Positions 42,026-50,635 of a DNA stretch of 64,000 bases are shown here, piece by piece. The stretch is from Gudongella sp046224405 (GTDB taxonomy: Bacteria; Bacillota; Clostridia; Tissierellales; Tissierellaceae), in NCBI RefSeq assembly GCF_046224405.1, contig NZ_JBJXRK010000001.1:62001-126000 (forward strand). The letters are read 5' to 3'. The notes below the pieces were generated by a model. That model was given only the letters and a program-made list of their open reading frames with translations, had not been told where the DNA came from and searched no databases. Each line of letters begins with the position of its first letter. The stretch's first letter is position 1. The position numbers were made by a program, and so were the translations under genes.

Positions 42026-42721
42026 TTATTCAATTTTGATAAAAGCATCTGTAAAACCAGCAGCTTTTACTCTGGCCAACATAGCATCCGCATTGGACTT
42101 AACGCTATAAGCTCCAACCTGAACCCTATACAGCTTCTTAGTTGGTGTGGAAGCTTCAGGAACCATAAGTAGCTTTTTAACATCAGCCCTGAAAGTATCC
42201 ATACTCTTTCCATGCCTAGAAAACCAGTGCCGAGGGTCTCCATGATTGCTGGCGATCTTCTTTTGATAGCCTTCGTAGTGGCCGATGATGTCCTTCTCAG
42301 TCAGATTATAGAGTTTGCAAAGATGCGCACAAAGCTCTGTGGCTTCTTTATAAACCGAGTTAAAATATGAGGCGTCGGACAGGTTGTCTTCACAGATCTC
42401 AAATCCGATATGACTATTATTTGCGTCACCACCTGCATGCCAGCCTCTATGATCCCAAGGCAGTGTCTGATAGGTAGCGATAGTGCCATTTTTTAGTTTC
42501 CCAATAAAGGCATGGACACAGACTTGTCTGCCACTGGGCCTATGTTGATTCCAGTGGTTGTTATACTGGTTCTCTCCCAAGATGCCATCATCTGGACCAA
42601 CATACCTTCGGAGATAGGGATTGTTAGCCCCGGTGCTGTGGACCATAATGCCTCCCGGTTTGATTTTCCTGCCCACTTTATAGCATTCATTTTCTGTAAA
42701 AATTAGTTTTTTAAGGTTCAT
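42026..42721 (-). CDS. N-acetylmuramoyl-L-alanine amidase (endolysin) with SPOR-like tail
   Basis: A protein of 231 residues. IMVHSTGANNP carries the first Zn-binding His (residue 28) of the Amidase_2/PGRP fold, WHAGGDANNSHIGFEI the middle His and Asp, and IIGHYEGYQK the last His. The final ~45 residues (LYRVQVGAYSVKSNADAMLA) are a SPOR-type domain that binds cell-wall glycans. Together with the holin 28 bases upstream it makes the lysis cassette. AGGAGGAG precedes the ATG. It ends at a terminator. Confidence 0.92.
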   Translation of the reverse strand: MNLKKLIFTENECYKVGRKIKPGGIMVHSTGANNPYLRRYVGPDDGILGENQYNNHWNQHRPSGRQVCVHAFIGKLKNGTIATYQTLPWDHRGWHAGGDANNSHIGFEICEDNLSDASYFNSVYKEATELCAHLCKLYNLTEKDIIGHYEGYQKKIASNHGDPRHWFSRHGKSMDTFRADVKKLLMVPEASTPTKKLYRVQVGAYSVKSNADAMLARVKAAGFTDAFIKIE

Positions 42722-42749
42722 TGTTCTCCTCCTTCAAGATGGCCACGCA

Positions 42750-43166
42750 TTACTTTGTTCCATCCTTGTCTCCACCATCTTTTAACTGTTCAAGAATTTC
42801 TTTGAGTTTCTCAGGTACAGGAAGTCCGATTCTTGTTGAGTTTTCAATGATGCTGATTCCTTCATTGGATAGGTAGAAGAAAATCACTGCTGTTCTGATA
42901 ACACCACCATCACCGATGATGTTCTGATCAATGATATGGGCCACTCCAACTAAAGAGAAGATCACCACTTTTTTAAAGATGCCCCGAGCACCCACGTCAC
43001 TGGATAAATGCTTCTCGATTATGGCGCACATGACACCAAGCAGATAGTCAATGACTACAAAGGCAATCAGGGCATATAAAAATCCATCGTAACCTCCGAG
43101 AAACCAGCCAAGCCAACCACCTATGGCAGCAAAGACCATTTGAATAAATGTCCAAATATCTCTCAT
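42750..43166 (-). CDS. Phage holin (toxin secretion/lysis holin family)
   Basis: A protein of 138 residues with three hydrophobic segments and a charged C-terminal tail. WTFIQMVFAAIGGWLGWFLG at the N terminus and the DYLLGVMCAI stretch are typical of the TIGR01593 holin family. The holin makes membrane lesions that release the amidase encoded downstream. AGCGAGG precedes the ATG. It follows a hairpin terminator at 43197, so it may be read from an upstream transcript only partly. Confidence 0.88.
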   Translation of the reverse strand: MRDIWTFIQMVFAAIGGWLGWFLGGYDGFLYALIAFVVIDYLLGVMCAIIEKHLSSDVGARGIFKKVVIFSLVGVAHIIDQNIIGDGGVIRTAVIFFYLSNEGISIIENSTRIGLPVPEKLKEILEQLKDGGDKDGTK

Positions 43167-43196
43167 GTAATTTCCTCGCTTTCATAAAAATTGTGT

Positions 43197-43224
43197 ATAT
43201 AAAAAACGCCTGGTTAGAGGCGTT
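43197..43224 (-). terminator. Terminator after the tail fibre gene
   Basis: Perfect 7 bp arms AACGCCT / AGGCGTT (43205-43211 and 43218-43224), loop of 6, followed on the minus strand by TTTTTTATA. It separates tail and lysis genes. Confidence 0.75.
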
Positions 43225-43236
43225 CGCATAGTGGAA

Positions 43237-44310
43237 CTAATAAGGCGCGTAATAAACATATCCGCTGGCTTTGGCATATAAGCCATCTCCTGGAATGTGC
43301 ATGGCACCATCGAAAGTATCGTATTGACTTGTGGTAAAGCCGGGTTGATACAAGCATTCCCAAGTGAGTCCATCATTTGATACACAAAGGCTAGACTCCT
43401 TAAGGAGAGCGAACTTCCCCCAATCGGGCATCCATATGATATTCCTTGGGTTTGGGATATTGTTATTGGCAAGATCTCCGGTCCAGGAAAGATTGGTTTC
43501 TGTAATTTCTGTGGCATCATCGTTCAATACACAGAGCTTTACATAGTAGGTATAAGTGCCGCCCACATTGGTGTAATTAAACTTCATAACAAAGAGTACA
43601 TTGTTGATGGAACGGATGAACATATATCTTGTATCATTCACATCCTCAGGAATGGTGGTTGACCAGCTCCCAGGATATGAGGTGCTGGCTCTTGCAATGG
43701 ATTTGTCGCCACCAACGACTCCCACAAAGTAGCCTTTGTGTCTTGTTAGGTATTTAAAGATAGGGACTGAAGTTCCATCTGATCCAACCAATGTCCAGGC
43801 AGTTCTTTCCTCAAGAGAATCGAAACTATAATAAACCGGTGATTTATAGTACCACCAGCTGACCACGCCAGAGCCTCTGTCCATATCATAGGCACCACAA
43901 GTCATAGCATTTTGTGCGCCGGCACAGTACCCAGCGTTATGCCAGGTAATTCCGTCAAAGGATGCGATGATATTGGCGAGACCCACGATCTTAGCAATAA
44001 AGACACCATCTGCAGCATAAAGGATCTCAGGCTGTCCATGACTCCACCAAGGAACACTGACAACGGTCCATTGTTTGGTGGTCTTGTTCCAATAGGACAT
44101 GTAGGGAGTTTTGGCATAATAAACTGCAATCTGAGCGTTTCCGTTATCATAGACATTAATCTGTCTTTCACTACCGTACTGGGTGTATCCAAAATTGTTA
44201 TAATATTTCTTGCTCCAGCTTAAGGTAGGAATGGGAAGGACAATGCTGCCTCTACCGCCAAAAGCTGTCCAGATGGCCAAGGTGTTATTAAAATTACGAT
44301 CATAGCTCAT
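43237..44310 (-). CDS. Putative receptor-binding/tail fibre protein
   Basis: A protein of 357 residues rich in Trp, Tyr and Gly, without transmembrane helices. It has repeating SFDGITWHNAG-, WTLVGSDGT- and SNDGLTWECLY-like strands, a pattern of beta-propeller blades, consistent with carbohydrate recognition. No family name comes to mind. It lies after the tail hub gene and before the holin, where the host-binding protein is encoded in siphoviruses, so the role is inferred from position. TAAGGAGG precedes the ATG. Confidence 0.6.
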   Translation of the reverse strand: MSYDRNFNNTLAIWTAFGGRGSIVLPIPTLSWSKKYYNNFGYTQYGSERQINVYDNGNAQIAVYYAKTPYMSYWNKTTKQWTVVSVPWWSHGQPEILYAADGVFIAKIVGLANIIASFDGITWHNAGYCAGAQNAMTCGAYDMDRGSGVVSWWYYKSPVYYSFDSLEERTAWTLVGSDGTSVPIFKYLTRHKGYFVGVVGGDKSIARASTSYPGSWSTTIPEDVNDTRYMFIRSINNVLFVMKFNYTNVGGTYTYYVKLCVLNDDATEITETNLSWTGDLANNNIPNPRNIIWMPDWGKFALLKESSLCVSNDGLTWECLYQPGFTTSQYDTFDGAMHIPGDGLYAKASGYVYYAPY

Positions 44311-44321
44311 GGGTTTCCTCC

Positions 44322-45449
44322 TTAAACTTTCTCAATGGCGGTAATTCTTCCGCTGGAATCAGTGGAGTAGGTGTAGCTTCCAGTTGAGCCATCGGCATAG
44401 GTTGCTTCAAAGGCTGCAGCATCAATCAAAAGCGAAGAGACTTCTTTAAGGAGAAGCTCAGAGAAAATGTCTTCTAAAGTGATGGACGTTATTCGACCGC
44501 TGGAATCTGTGGTAAAACTATACTCGGCATGATACTGATGGGTATCACCTTTTTCCACTTCATAGGTCACATTGATTTTGTTATCAACGACAGACAGGGT
44601 TTTTACAATGGTGTAGGAGACACCTAAGTCATACACTTGATTTTGAAGATCATCCACAGAGCTTCCAACATTAGAAATGGAGTTTTCAATGCGATAAAAG
44701 GTATCAGAGATACTGGGTCTGTATCTTCCCACCTCAACGCGGATGTTAAATCGATAAAAGGGATTGTATTCAAGGGAGATGATCCTGGTTTTTACATTGA
44801 TCCCTAGTGGATTGAAAATGATGTGAACATTATCGCCTACTGCTAAATCCATCAGTTTGAAAAAGGAAATGTCATAGGATGATGCGTTTTCCCTTGAATC
44901 GTGGGATACAGCCACGTTTGTAACATTCTTTGAACCCATCACAGGGATATATTCAGTGGAGCCTCTATGGCTACGAATATTAATGTTGTAACCGTCATAC
45001 TGGATTTCACCACCCAAAATAGCAATGAACTGCATAAGGGTAGCTCGCCTAGAAACCTTCTGGTTGATTTTCATCGTGACGCTCTCTGTAAAATCCACAA
45101 TCCCAGCTGAAAAGGGAGTGCCTGCAAGGAGCTGGGATAATCCTGCTGAAGGATCACCCGTGAAGTCGAAACTGCTTATTTGATACATTTCATGGTTCAA
45201 AAGATAAGACACATGCTCACAAAGAACAGAGCAGACCGGTAGGCTCCCTTGAATTGATTTACTGATTTGGACCAGTTCAAAATACTGATTATCTAGTTTT
45301 GCAATTTGCCTAGTTTTTAAGGCCAATGCAGACTTTGCCATAACAGTAAATGAAAGGGTAAATTCACCCTCTAAGGTTTCTCTAATGTTTGAGCTGATGA
45401 CTTTCTTAACGGACTGAATCATGGTTGCTCCTGCGTAAATTTCAATCAA
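44322..45449 (-). CDS. Phage tail hub / prophage endopeptidase tail (Tal-like) protein
   Basis: A protein of 375 residues that starts with TTG. The first 230 residues contain VISSNIRETLEGEFTLSFTV, the beta-rich base-plate hub pattern of prophage endopeptidase tail proteins, and YDGYNINIRSHRG. The C-terminal 120 residues are Asp/Ser/Thr-rich and repeat SFTTDSSGRITSITLED and YSTDSSGRITAIEKV. It follows the tape measure directly, 18 bases apart. A distal tail protein usually lies between the two and was not found. Confidence 0.75.
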   Translation of the reverse strand: MIEIYAGATMIQSVKKVISSNIRETLEGEFTLSFTVMAKSALALKTRQIAKLDNQYFELVQISKSIQGSLPVCSVLCEHVSYLLNHEMYQISSFDFTGDPSAGLSQLLAGTPFSAGIVDFTESVTMKINQKVSRRATLMQFIAILGGEIQYDGYNINIRSHRGSTEYIPVMGSKNVTNVAVSHDSRENASSYDISFFKLMDLAVGDNVHIIFNPLGINVKTRIISLEYNPFYRFNIRVEVGRYRPSISDTFYRIENSISNVGSSVDDLQNQVYDLGVSYTIVKTLSVVDNKINVTYEVEKGDTHQYHAEYSFTTDSSGRITSITLEDIFSELLLKEVSSLLIDAAAFEATYADGSTGSYTYSTDSSGRITAIEKV

Positions 45450-45467
45450 GGGACCGCCTCCTTTCTA

Positions 45468-47738
45468 TTAACTTCCTGCCACACCAAGGTTTCTAACTGT
45501 GACGGTATTTTGGTTCCACTGAAGCTGGGCAATAACTCTTGTTAGAATGTTACCGTCAATGGTGAGAGGGATAGTTACATCAAAGACTGCTCCGTCAGAG
45601 CCACCAAGGCTTCCTGTGACCTCCGAGTTTAAGTCCAAATCAAAGTCTGTAGGTATAGCGTTTTGCATATCTTTTTCAACATCGCCCATGGCTTTTTCGA
45701 AGCCCTCTCCAATACCTTCGCCCATGTTGGAACCAATACCAGCAAACACTTTTGAGGGTGATCTAATACCAAGAACCTTCTTAACGCCACCAACAATGCC
45801 GTTGACCATATTTTTCACTTTTTCTCCTAGCCAACCAATCATCGATGCGATACCGTCCCATAAACCTCTGGCGATATTTCTTCCCACTTCTAAAATTGAT
45901 GGGATCCCACGGGCAAGTCCGGTGACGATAGACATGATGATCTGAGGCAGTTGAGCCACGATCTGAGGGATAGCTCTAATCAAGCCCATACCAAGCTGAA
46001 TGGTCAGCTGAACTCCCATTTCAATGAGTTTTGGTAGATTACTGGTGATGAAGGTAATGATGCTGTTAATAATCTGAGGCAGTGATTGAATCAGAGTTGG
46101 TAGAGAGTTTAAAAGTCCCATAGCCAAGCCGCTGATAATCTGAAATGCTGCATCTAGCACCAAATCCAAATTATTGATTAAGGTGGTAGCGATTAGAATC
46201 ACTGCTTCTACGATGGAAGGGATAAGTTCTGGTAGCGCATCTCCAAGGCCCGTTGCAAGGGTCACAATCATCACTAGCGCCGCTTCCACCAGGGCAGGAA
46301 GATTGGTAATAATCCCATCCACCAATGTTAGAACAAGCTGCAAAGCACCATTTGTAATTTGAGGTAAGGCTTCGATGAGGCCACCTACAATAGTCATGAT
46401 GATATTCGTTGCCGCTTCAATAAGAGTAGGAAGATTGTCTAAAATCCCACTGACAAGAGCGAGAATCAAATCAGGTGCTACTTCTGCAATAGCTGCAATA
46501 AGTCCAGTAACCACATCTAGAATTTGAGGAAGGATGACAGCAATCTGTTCAACCGTCTGCCTTGCACCTTCCTTAAGCTGCTCAGCAGCACCTTCTTGTC
46601 CAGTGATGAGGCCCGTCAAACCATCTAAAATCATGGTAAAGCCAGGGAGGAGCTGTGAAGTGATATTGTTTTTCACCCCGGCAAAGGAGCGGGTGAGATT
46701 GTCCATGGCATCTGTGTAGTTCACCGCAGCATCTACAGATTCATCACTCATGACTAGCCCTAGCTCGCTGGCTTTGTTCTTTAGGGCATCGGTGCTTTCA
46801 GCGGTCTGGTTTAGAAGTGCCCCTAGCTCAACTGAGGACGTTCCAAGTAAATCATTGGCAATGGCCGCTTTTTCACCTTCATCAGAGATGCCTTGAAGAC
46901 CTTTAATGGTCATCTCAAAGACTTCTTCTCTGGATTTGCCCTCAAGGTCCGCCATGGAAATCCCTAGTCGCTGAAACTTTTCTGTGGCTGAGGAACTACC
47001 ATTGATGGCATCGTCTACGGTGTTGTTAAGTTTCTTCATTCCGTTTTCTAAGGATGAAATGCTGGCACCGTTTTGGGAAAGTACATAGTCCCACTCTTGA
47101 TAACCTTGCCTGGAAAGACCAATCCTTTGGCTGGCCTTATCGATCTCATCCCCTGCGGCGGCAGCATCATTAGCCATATCATAGAGCTTTTTACCCGCTG
47201 TTACCGCTGCAGTTCCAATAGCTGCCATGGCAACGCCTATCCCGGCAGCCACACCTTTCATAACTGAACCGAGCTTTTCAAACTTACCACCGGAATCATC
47301 TGCTACTTTTGCAGAGTCTTTGATTTCATCCCCAAACTTGTCCGCTTCTTTACCTGCATCATCAAACCCATCACTGGCTGCATCAAGAGCCTTGTTGTTG
47401 TCATCCAGCTCTTTTTCCATTTTGTTCAGATCTGCATTGGCATTGTTTAGCTGAATCTGCCAGGCTTTTGTTCGCTTGTCATTTTCCCCAAAGGACTCAG
47501 CAGCATTTTTCAGAGCAGCTTCAAGGGTGGATACTTTGTTTTTTTGAGCATCGATCTCTTTATTTAAAACTTCATTTCTTGCTGTGATGGCCTTAATGGA
47601 TTTATCTTGCTTATCAAACTGTGAAGTGACCAGATTCATTTCAGAACCCAGCACCTTAAATGTTTGATTGATATCTCGAAGAGAGCTCTTGAATTCTTTC
47701 TCACCCTCAACACCTATTTTTAGGCCGAAGTCCGACAT
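45468..47738 (-). CDS. Phage tail tape measure protein
   Basis: A protein of 756 residues. The first 150 residues are coiled coil (VLNKEIDAQKNKVSTLEAAL), followed by a Gly/Ala helix (VMKGVAAGIGVAMAAIGTAA) and then a long run (about 380-690) of hydrophobic repeats with NLPTLIEAATNIIMTIVGGL-like units, and ends with the IRSPSKVFAGIGSNMGEGIG motif seen in many tape measure C termini. At about 0.15 nm per residue it implies a tail of roughly 110 nm. CCAAAGGAGGTG precedes the ATG. A moron lies upstream. Confidence 0.93.
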   Translation of the reverse strand: MSDFGLKIGVEGEKEFKSSLRDINQTFKVLGSEMNLVTSQFDKQDKSIKAITARNEVLNKEIDAQKNKVSTLEAALKNAAESFGENDKRTKAWQIQLNNANADLNKMEKELDDNNKALDAASDGFDDAGKEADKFGDEIKDSAKVADDSGGKFEKLGSVMKGVAAGIGVAMAAIGTAAVTAGKKLYDMANDAAAAGDEIDKASQRIGLSRQGYQEWDYVLSQNGASISSLENGMKKLNNTVDDAINGSSSATEKFQRLGISMADLEGKSREEVFEMTIKGLQGISDEGEKAAIANDLLGTSSVELGALLNQTAESTDALKNKASELGLVMSDESVDAAVNYTDAMDNLTRSFAGVKNNITSQLLPGFTMILDGLTGLITGQEGAAEQLKEGARQTVEQIAVILPQILDVVTGLIAAIAEVAPDLILALVSGILDNLPTLIEAATNIIMTIVGGLIEALPQITNGALQLVLTLVDGIITNLPALVEAALVMIVTLATGLGDALPELIPSIVEAVILIATTLINNLDLVLDAAFQIISGLAMGLLNSLPTLIQSLPQIINSIITFITSNLPKLIEMGVQLTIQLGMGLIRAIPQIVAQLPQIIMSIVTGLARGIPSILEVGRNIARGLWDGIASMIGWLGEKVKNMVNGIVGGVKKVLGIRSPSKVFAGIGSNMGEGIGEGFEKAMGDVEKDMQNAIPTDFDLDLNSEVTGSLGGSDGAVFDVTIPLTIDGNILTRVIAQLQWNQNTVTVRNLGVAGS

Positions 47739-47760
47739 GGTTTCACCTCCTTTGGGGCAT

Positions 47761-47787
47761 GAAAAAAGACACCCGTAATTGAGTGCC
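47761..47787 (-). terminator. Terminator of the metallochaperone moron
   Basis: GACACCC (47768-47774) with GAGTGCC (47781-47787) pair with two wobble pairs; on the minus strand TTTTTT follows. It lies after the 47812-48297 gene and before the tape measure start. Confidence 0.6.
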
Positions 47788-47811
47788 TTGTAAAAGTATT
47801 TATTGATTTAA

Positions 47812-48297
47812 TTATTCTGCAAATGCTTCATCTATAGCTTGTTGAATCGCCTCATGGCAGCATACACCCAGTGGGTTTTTTATTTCACAGTTTGAGTTTC
47901 TCATGGCGCCAGTGATCGCTAATACATCTTTCATTTTCCTTGCGCCTTTTGATCTTACGGCTTCTTTAACCTGATCGATTGTAACTTCACTGCAGTAACA
48001 AGCATATTGAGGCTCTGCGTCTTTTTTAAACCATATGGGTACCTTGATCTGCTCCTTGCAAAACACGACTTCATTGTTTTCACTGTAGTAAACAGTATCG
48101 CAGTTTTCATTCATACAGATATAATAATTGGCCGAACCAACAGATAATTCATACTCTTCTTTGACTAAATGCCTCACCGTAGTATTTTTTACTTTCTTGC
48201 CCTCTTGTTTGCAAATAGGGCACTTATTTATATCTTTACTAGTCATGGACAAATCTACAATATTGCCGCAACAACTGCATCCTTTATTTTCTGACAT
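47812..48297 (-). CDS. CopZ-like/Csac_0668-family metallochaperone (moron in the tail operon)
   Basis: A protein of 161 residues rich in Cys. The N terminus GCSCCGNI, later CPICKQ (about 26-29), ICMNENCDTVYY, YACYCSEVT and SNCEIKNPLGVCCHEAI give a zinc knot and a C-terminal BFD-like [2Fe-2S] site. This is the pattern of the CopZ N-terminal/Csac_0668-family proteins, some of which are selenoproteins; this copy has Cys throughout. It is not a phage tail protein, yet it stands between the tail chaperone and tape measure genes with its own promoter-like site and terminator. That makes it a passenger with possible benefit to the host, e.g. metal resistance, which is inferred. Confidence 0.8.
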   Translation of the reverse strand: MSENKGCSCCGNIVDLSMTSKDINKCPICKQEGKKVKNTTVRHLVKEEYELSVGSANYYICMNENCDTVYYSENNEVVFCKEQIKVPIWFKKDAEPQYACYCSEVTIDQVKEAVRSKGARKMKDVLAITGAMRNSNCEIKNPLGVCCHEAIQQAIDEAFAE

Positions 48298-48330
48298 TGT
48301 ATTCCTCCATTCATCTGCGTCTTTTACAAT

Positions 48331-48336
48331 ATTATA
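48331..48336 (-). promoter_or_regulatory. -10 box of the metallochaperone moron
   Basis: Perfect TATAAT on the minus strand, 34 bases before the start codon at 48297. The -35 is weak (TATTAT at 17 bases). Confidence 0.4.
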
Positions 48337-48367
48337 TATGACTGTTACAAATCATAATAGGAGAAAT

Positions 48368-48966
48368 TTACAGAAATTCCGGTATTATTTCATCGATGTA
48401 GCGCTCTTGTTTCGGTTTCGATATTCCGGTAAATTGCTTATGACACTCCAAAAGGTCCATTAAATAGCCAATGGGCATGAGCCATACTTCATCTTCTAAA
48501 CGCCTTAAATGGACTGTTCCAAAGTAGATAAGTCGGGTAAAGACTTGTTCATCACTTACCCGACCACCTCGTTTTTTGAGTCTTCACTCTCCACATTTCT
48601 TTTCGTGCCTTTCATCATACTGGCCATGATGGCATTCTTGTAGTTAGCCAGGTCAAAGGGAGTGGTAAGAAGCTCCACTTCATCTTCTGTGAGCAGTTCT
48701 TTTTTATCGTCCTTGTTCCTAATATTGTGGATCAGGATGGATTGGTTTGCCAGAAGGGTGATGAGCCACACAACCTCCTCGAGTGCGAGTTCAAAGTTCT
48801 CAGTTTTCATAAGCTTATCGCCTAAATTCTCAAGACCACCATAGCGCTTGGCAATTTCCTTTGTAGCTTTGGTTGTAAGAATCATCTTAAACCCTGTGCC
48901 CCCAATATCTATGGTGGTGCTTCGTTCTTCTGCGGCCTCATCAACCTTTAATTTTTCATCTGCCAT
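48368..48966 (-). CDS. Tail assembly chaperone, -1 frameshift product (gpGT-like)
   Basis: The shorter chaperone frame (48556-48966) carries A AAA AAC at 48572-48578, in the zero frame as TCA AAA AAC, the canonical slippery heptamer. A -1 shift there joins a second open frame that runs 67 codons from CGA GGT to the TAA at 48370-48368, giving RGGRVSDEQVFTRLIYFGT, then VHLRRLEDEVWLMP. Tail chaperone pairs made this way are conserved among long-tailed phages, where the short and long forms are needed in a fixed ratio. The extension has no start codon or ribosome binding site of its own, which supports the shift. Confidence 0.82.
48556..48966 (-). CDS. Tail assembly chaperone, short form (gpG-like)
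   Basis: A protein of 136 residues. It starts MADEKLKVDEAAEERSTTID, with a helical body and an acidic end (TKRNVESEDSKNEVVG). The ATG at 48966 has GGGAGGG 6 bases upstream; the frame is open 5 codons further. Its last codons contain the slippery site used to make the long form. It is positioned between the major tail protein and the tape measure gene, as in most siphoviruses; only the metallochaperone passenger separates it from the latter. Confidence 0.82.
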   Translation of the reverse strand: MADEKLKVDEAAEERSTTIDIGGTGFKMILTTKATKEIAKRYGGLENLGDKLMKTENFELALEEVVWLITLLANQSILIHNIRNKDDKKELLTEDEVELLTTPFDLANYKNAIMASMMKGTKRNVESEDSKNEVVG

Positions 48967-48980
48967 GATCAACCCTCCCA

Positions 48981-49862
48981 TTAAGAAACAACAACAGTAG
49001 CCACTGTGGTCGTTACGTTTTCTGCACCACTAGAACTTAAGACGCAGTAGTAGTAATAGGTATCTGCCAAGAGGTCCGTTGGAATATCAAAGCTCGCAGA
49101 AGTTTCACCGTTGATAATAGTACCGCCAGTGGTGCTATCGATGGTATTTTCATACCACTGATAGATTACAGGGTTTGAGGTGTTGGAGCTTGCCACAACA
49201 GAAATGCTTCCAGAAACAGATCCTTCAGTAACCTCTGTCAATGTAGCAGGTTGTGTTGTGATGGTAATGGTTGGCGTCACTGGTGTAAAGTCTGGTTCAT
49301 AAACCGAAGTAAACCAGCTTGTAATTGTTGATGTTGCGACCCCATTATCTCCTTCAGTGACTTCCGCTTTCCAAGGATGCTTGTTTTCTCCATCCAGTTT
49401 ATTTCGTCTGAATACCGTTCCTTCTATGGTGGGACTGCTGAATGTGATAGAGTCACCTTTGGTAGCAAGGCTTGTAGCGGGAACGCTGAAAATAACCCTG
49501 TAAAGCCAAAAGTAGCGATATTTTCCATTGGCCTTCTTGGCACGAAACCCAATAGCCACCGGCGACCCACCATCTTCACTTCTTGAAACGACGACGTTAT
49601 TGCTGTCGATTTTACATCCTGTCAAATCCTGTGCTACCAATGATCCCACATCATCAATGCCGAGTGTCAGGGCACCACTCTTAAATTCTTTTACTACCTC
49701 GCTGGCACCGTCATCTGCATAGAGAATGGCTTCAATGAGCTCAATGCTCAGCTCTGCAGTCATGGCTTTAGCCAGTACTTTAGGGGTTCCATAGGTTTCG
49801 ATGCCGTTTTGATCTTCTGTGATCTTGGCATAATATAGAGAGTCCAATCCGATCGTTGCCAT
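48981..49862 (-). CDS. Phage major tail protein with C-terminal Ig-like domain
   Basis: A protein of 293 residues. Residues 1-185 are a tail-tube protein of the phi13 type (TYGTPKVLAKAMTAELSIE, ILYADDGASEVVKEFKSGAL, TLGIDDVGSL). From about 200 a second domain begins PTITITTQPATLTEVTEG and runs to the end as an Ig-like beta-sandwich (YQWYENTIDS, DIPTDLLADTYYYYCVLSSS), a decoration often found on tail and capsid proteins and thought to bind host surface sugars weakly. ACGGAGG precedes the ATG. It ends 14 bases before the chaperone start. Confidence 0.87.
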   Translation of the reverse strand: MATIGLDSLYYAKITEDQNGIETYGTPKVLAKAMTAELSIELIEAILYADDGASEVVKEFKSGALTLGIDDVGSLVAQDLTGCKIDSNNVVVSRSEDGGSPVAIGFRAKKANGKYRYFWLYRVIFSVPATSLATKGDSITFSSPTIEGTVFRRNKLDGENKHPWKAEVTEGDNGVATSTITSWFTSVYEPDFTPVTPTITITTQPATLTEVTEGSVSGSISVVASSNTSNPVIYQWYENTIDSTTGGTIINGETSASFDIPTDLLADTYYYYCVLSSSGAENVTTTVATVVVS

Positions 49863-50207
49863 TTATTCTTCCTCCGTTTCATATTCTTTCATTACGTCAA
49901 TGGCGTAATGATGAAATTTAGTATCATGTTCATAACCTACATACTGTCTGTCTGTGATGGTGATCCCTCCAGATTGCAGGGCTTTCGTCAGTTCCTTTTT
50001 ACGTTTCATGTAATTCTTCTTTGTAAAAAGGGAAAGCCTAGCCTCTGAAACAATCATGTATGCCTCATTGTCCGCGAAGAGATCCAGCCTATCTGACATG
50101 GGGGTGATGACCAGATATTCATCAGGAGGCACATCTGAAAACACACCGGTCTCCACAGGGATATCAAAGGGAGCGAGTATGAGGTTTAAATCTGCAAGTA
50201 AGCTCAT
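49863..50207 (-). CDS. Tail terminator/completion-like phage protein
   Basis: A protein of 114 residues with a beta-strand/helix pattern (ILAPFDIPVETGVFSDVPPD, YLVITPMSDRLDLFADN) and a C-terminal helix of charged residues. Its place between the HK97 gp10-like protein and the major tail protein is where tail-terminator or completion proteins are encoded. The family is not named with certainty. It overlaps the upstream gene by 4 bases (ATGA). Confidence 0.7.
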   Translation of the reverse strand: MSLLADLNLILAPFDIPVETGVFSDVPPDEYLVITPMSDRLDLFADNEAYMIVSEARLSLFTKKNYMKRKKELTKALQSGGITITDRQYVGYEHDTKFHHYAIDVMKEYETEEE

Positions 50208-50635
50208 AACTTTTCAATCTCCTTATCCAGTTCTGATTTCATGGTTTCAATGCAGGCCTTCCGAGATGCGGACTTTGCTGGCTTTAAAAAAGGCTTTGGT
50301 GGCTGACCTGATTTACCATATTCTAAGATATTTGCGATCTTGGCATTGGAATCCCCATCACCACGAGGTTCATTGAAACCGACCTTGATATTGAAGTTTC
50401 CGTTCTTATCTAGCTTTGTTGGGGAGAGGCCAAGGGAAGAGACCAGCTCTCCTGTAGAACGGCTTTTTTCCTTTGTTTCATTACCGATAACACCTTTCAG
50501 GTTGGCTTTGACTTTATCAAGAACAACCTCACCACCGGCCTCTAAAACATTGGAGATAATGTCATCTGTTTTATCACCAAGTTTTGAGAGCTTCATCAGA
50601 AAATCATCTGGCATACGCATTGTTGCCTTAGCCAC
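50204..50635 (-). CDS. HK97 gp10-like head-tail joining protein
   Basis: A protein of 143 residues with the gp10 family pattern: KLGDKTDDIISNVLEAGGEV, VLDKVKANLKGVIG, and an end that reads KSGQPPKPFLKPAKSASRKA, the P-x-P-F-x-x-P-A motif near the C terminus. These proteins connect head and tail. The start codon is GTG at 50635 with AAGGAGGTG upstream. It overlaps the next gene by 4 bases. Confidence 0.85.
   Translation of the reverse strand: MAKATMRMPDDFLMKLSKLGDKTDDIISNVLEAGGEVVLDKVKANLKGVIGNETKEKSRSTGELVSSLGLSPTKLDKNGNFNIKVGFNEPRGDGDSNAKIANILEYGKSGQPPKPFLKPAKSASRKACIETMKSELDKEIEKL

Noticed and set aside
43182..43520. 112-codon minus-strand frame across the tail fibre gene end
   Set aside because: It is an alternative frame of the receptor-binding protein gene and runs through the terminator hairpin.
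45900..46600. Direct repeats in this DNA as a possible CRISPR or transposon array
   Set aside because: They encode the hydrophobic repeat units of the tape measure protein and are not exact or evenly spaced.
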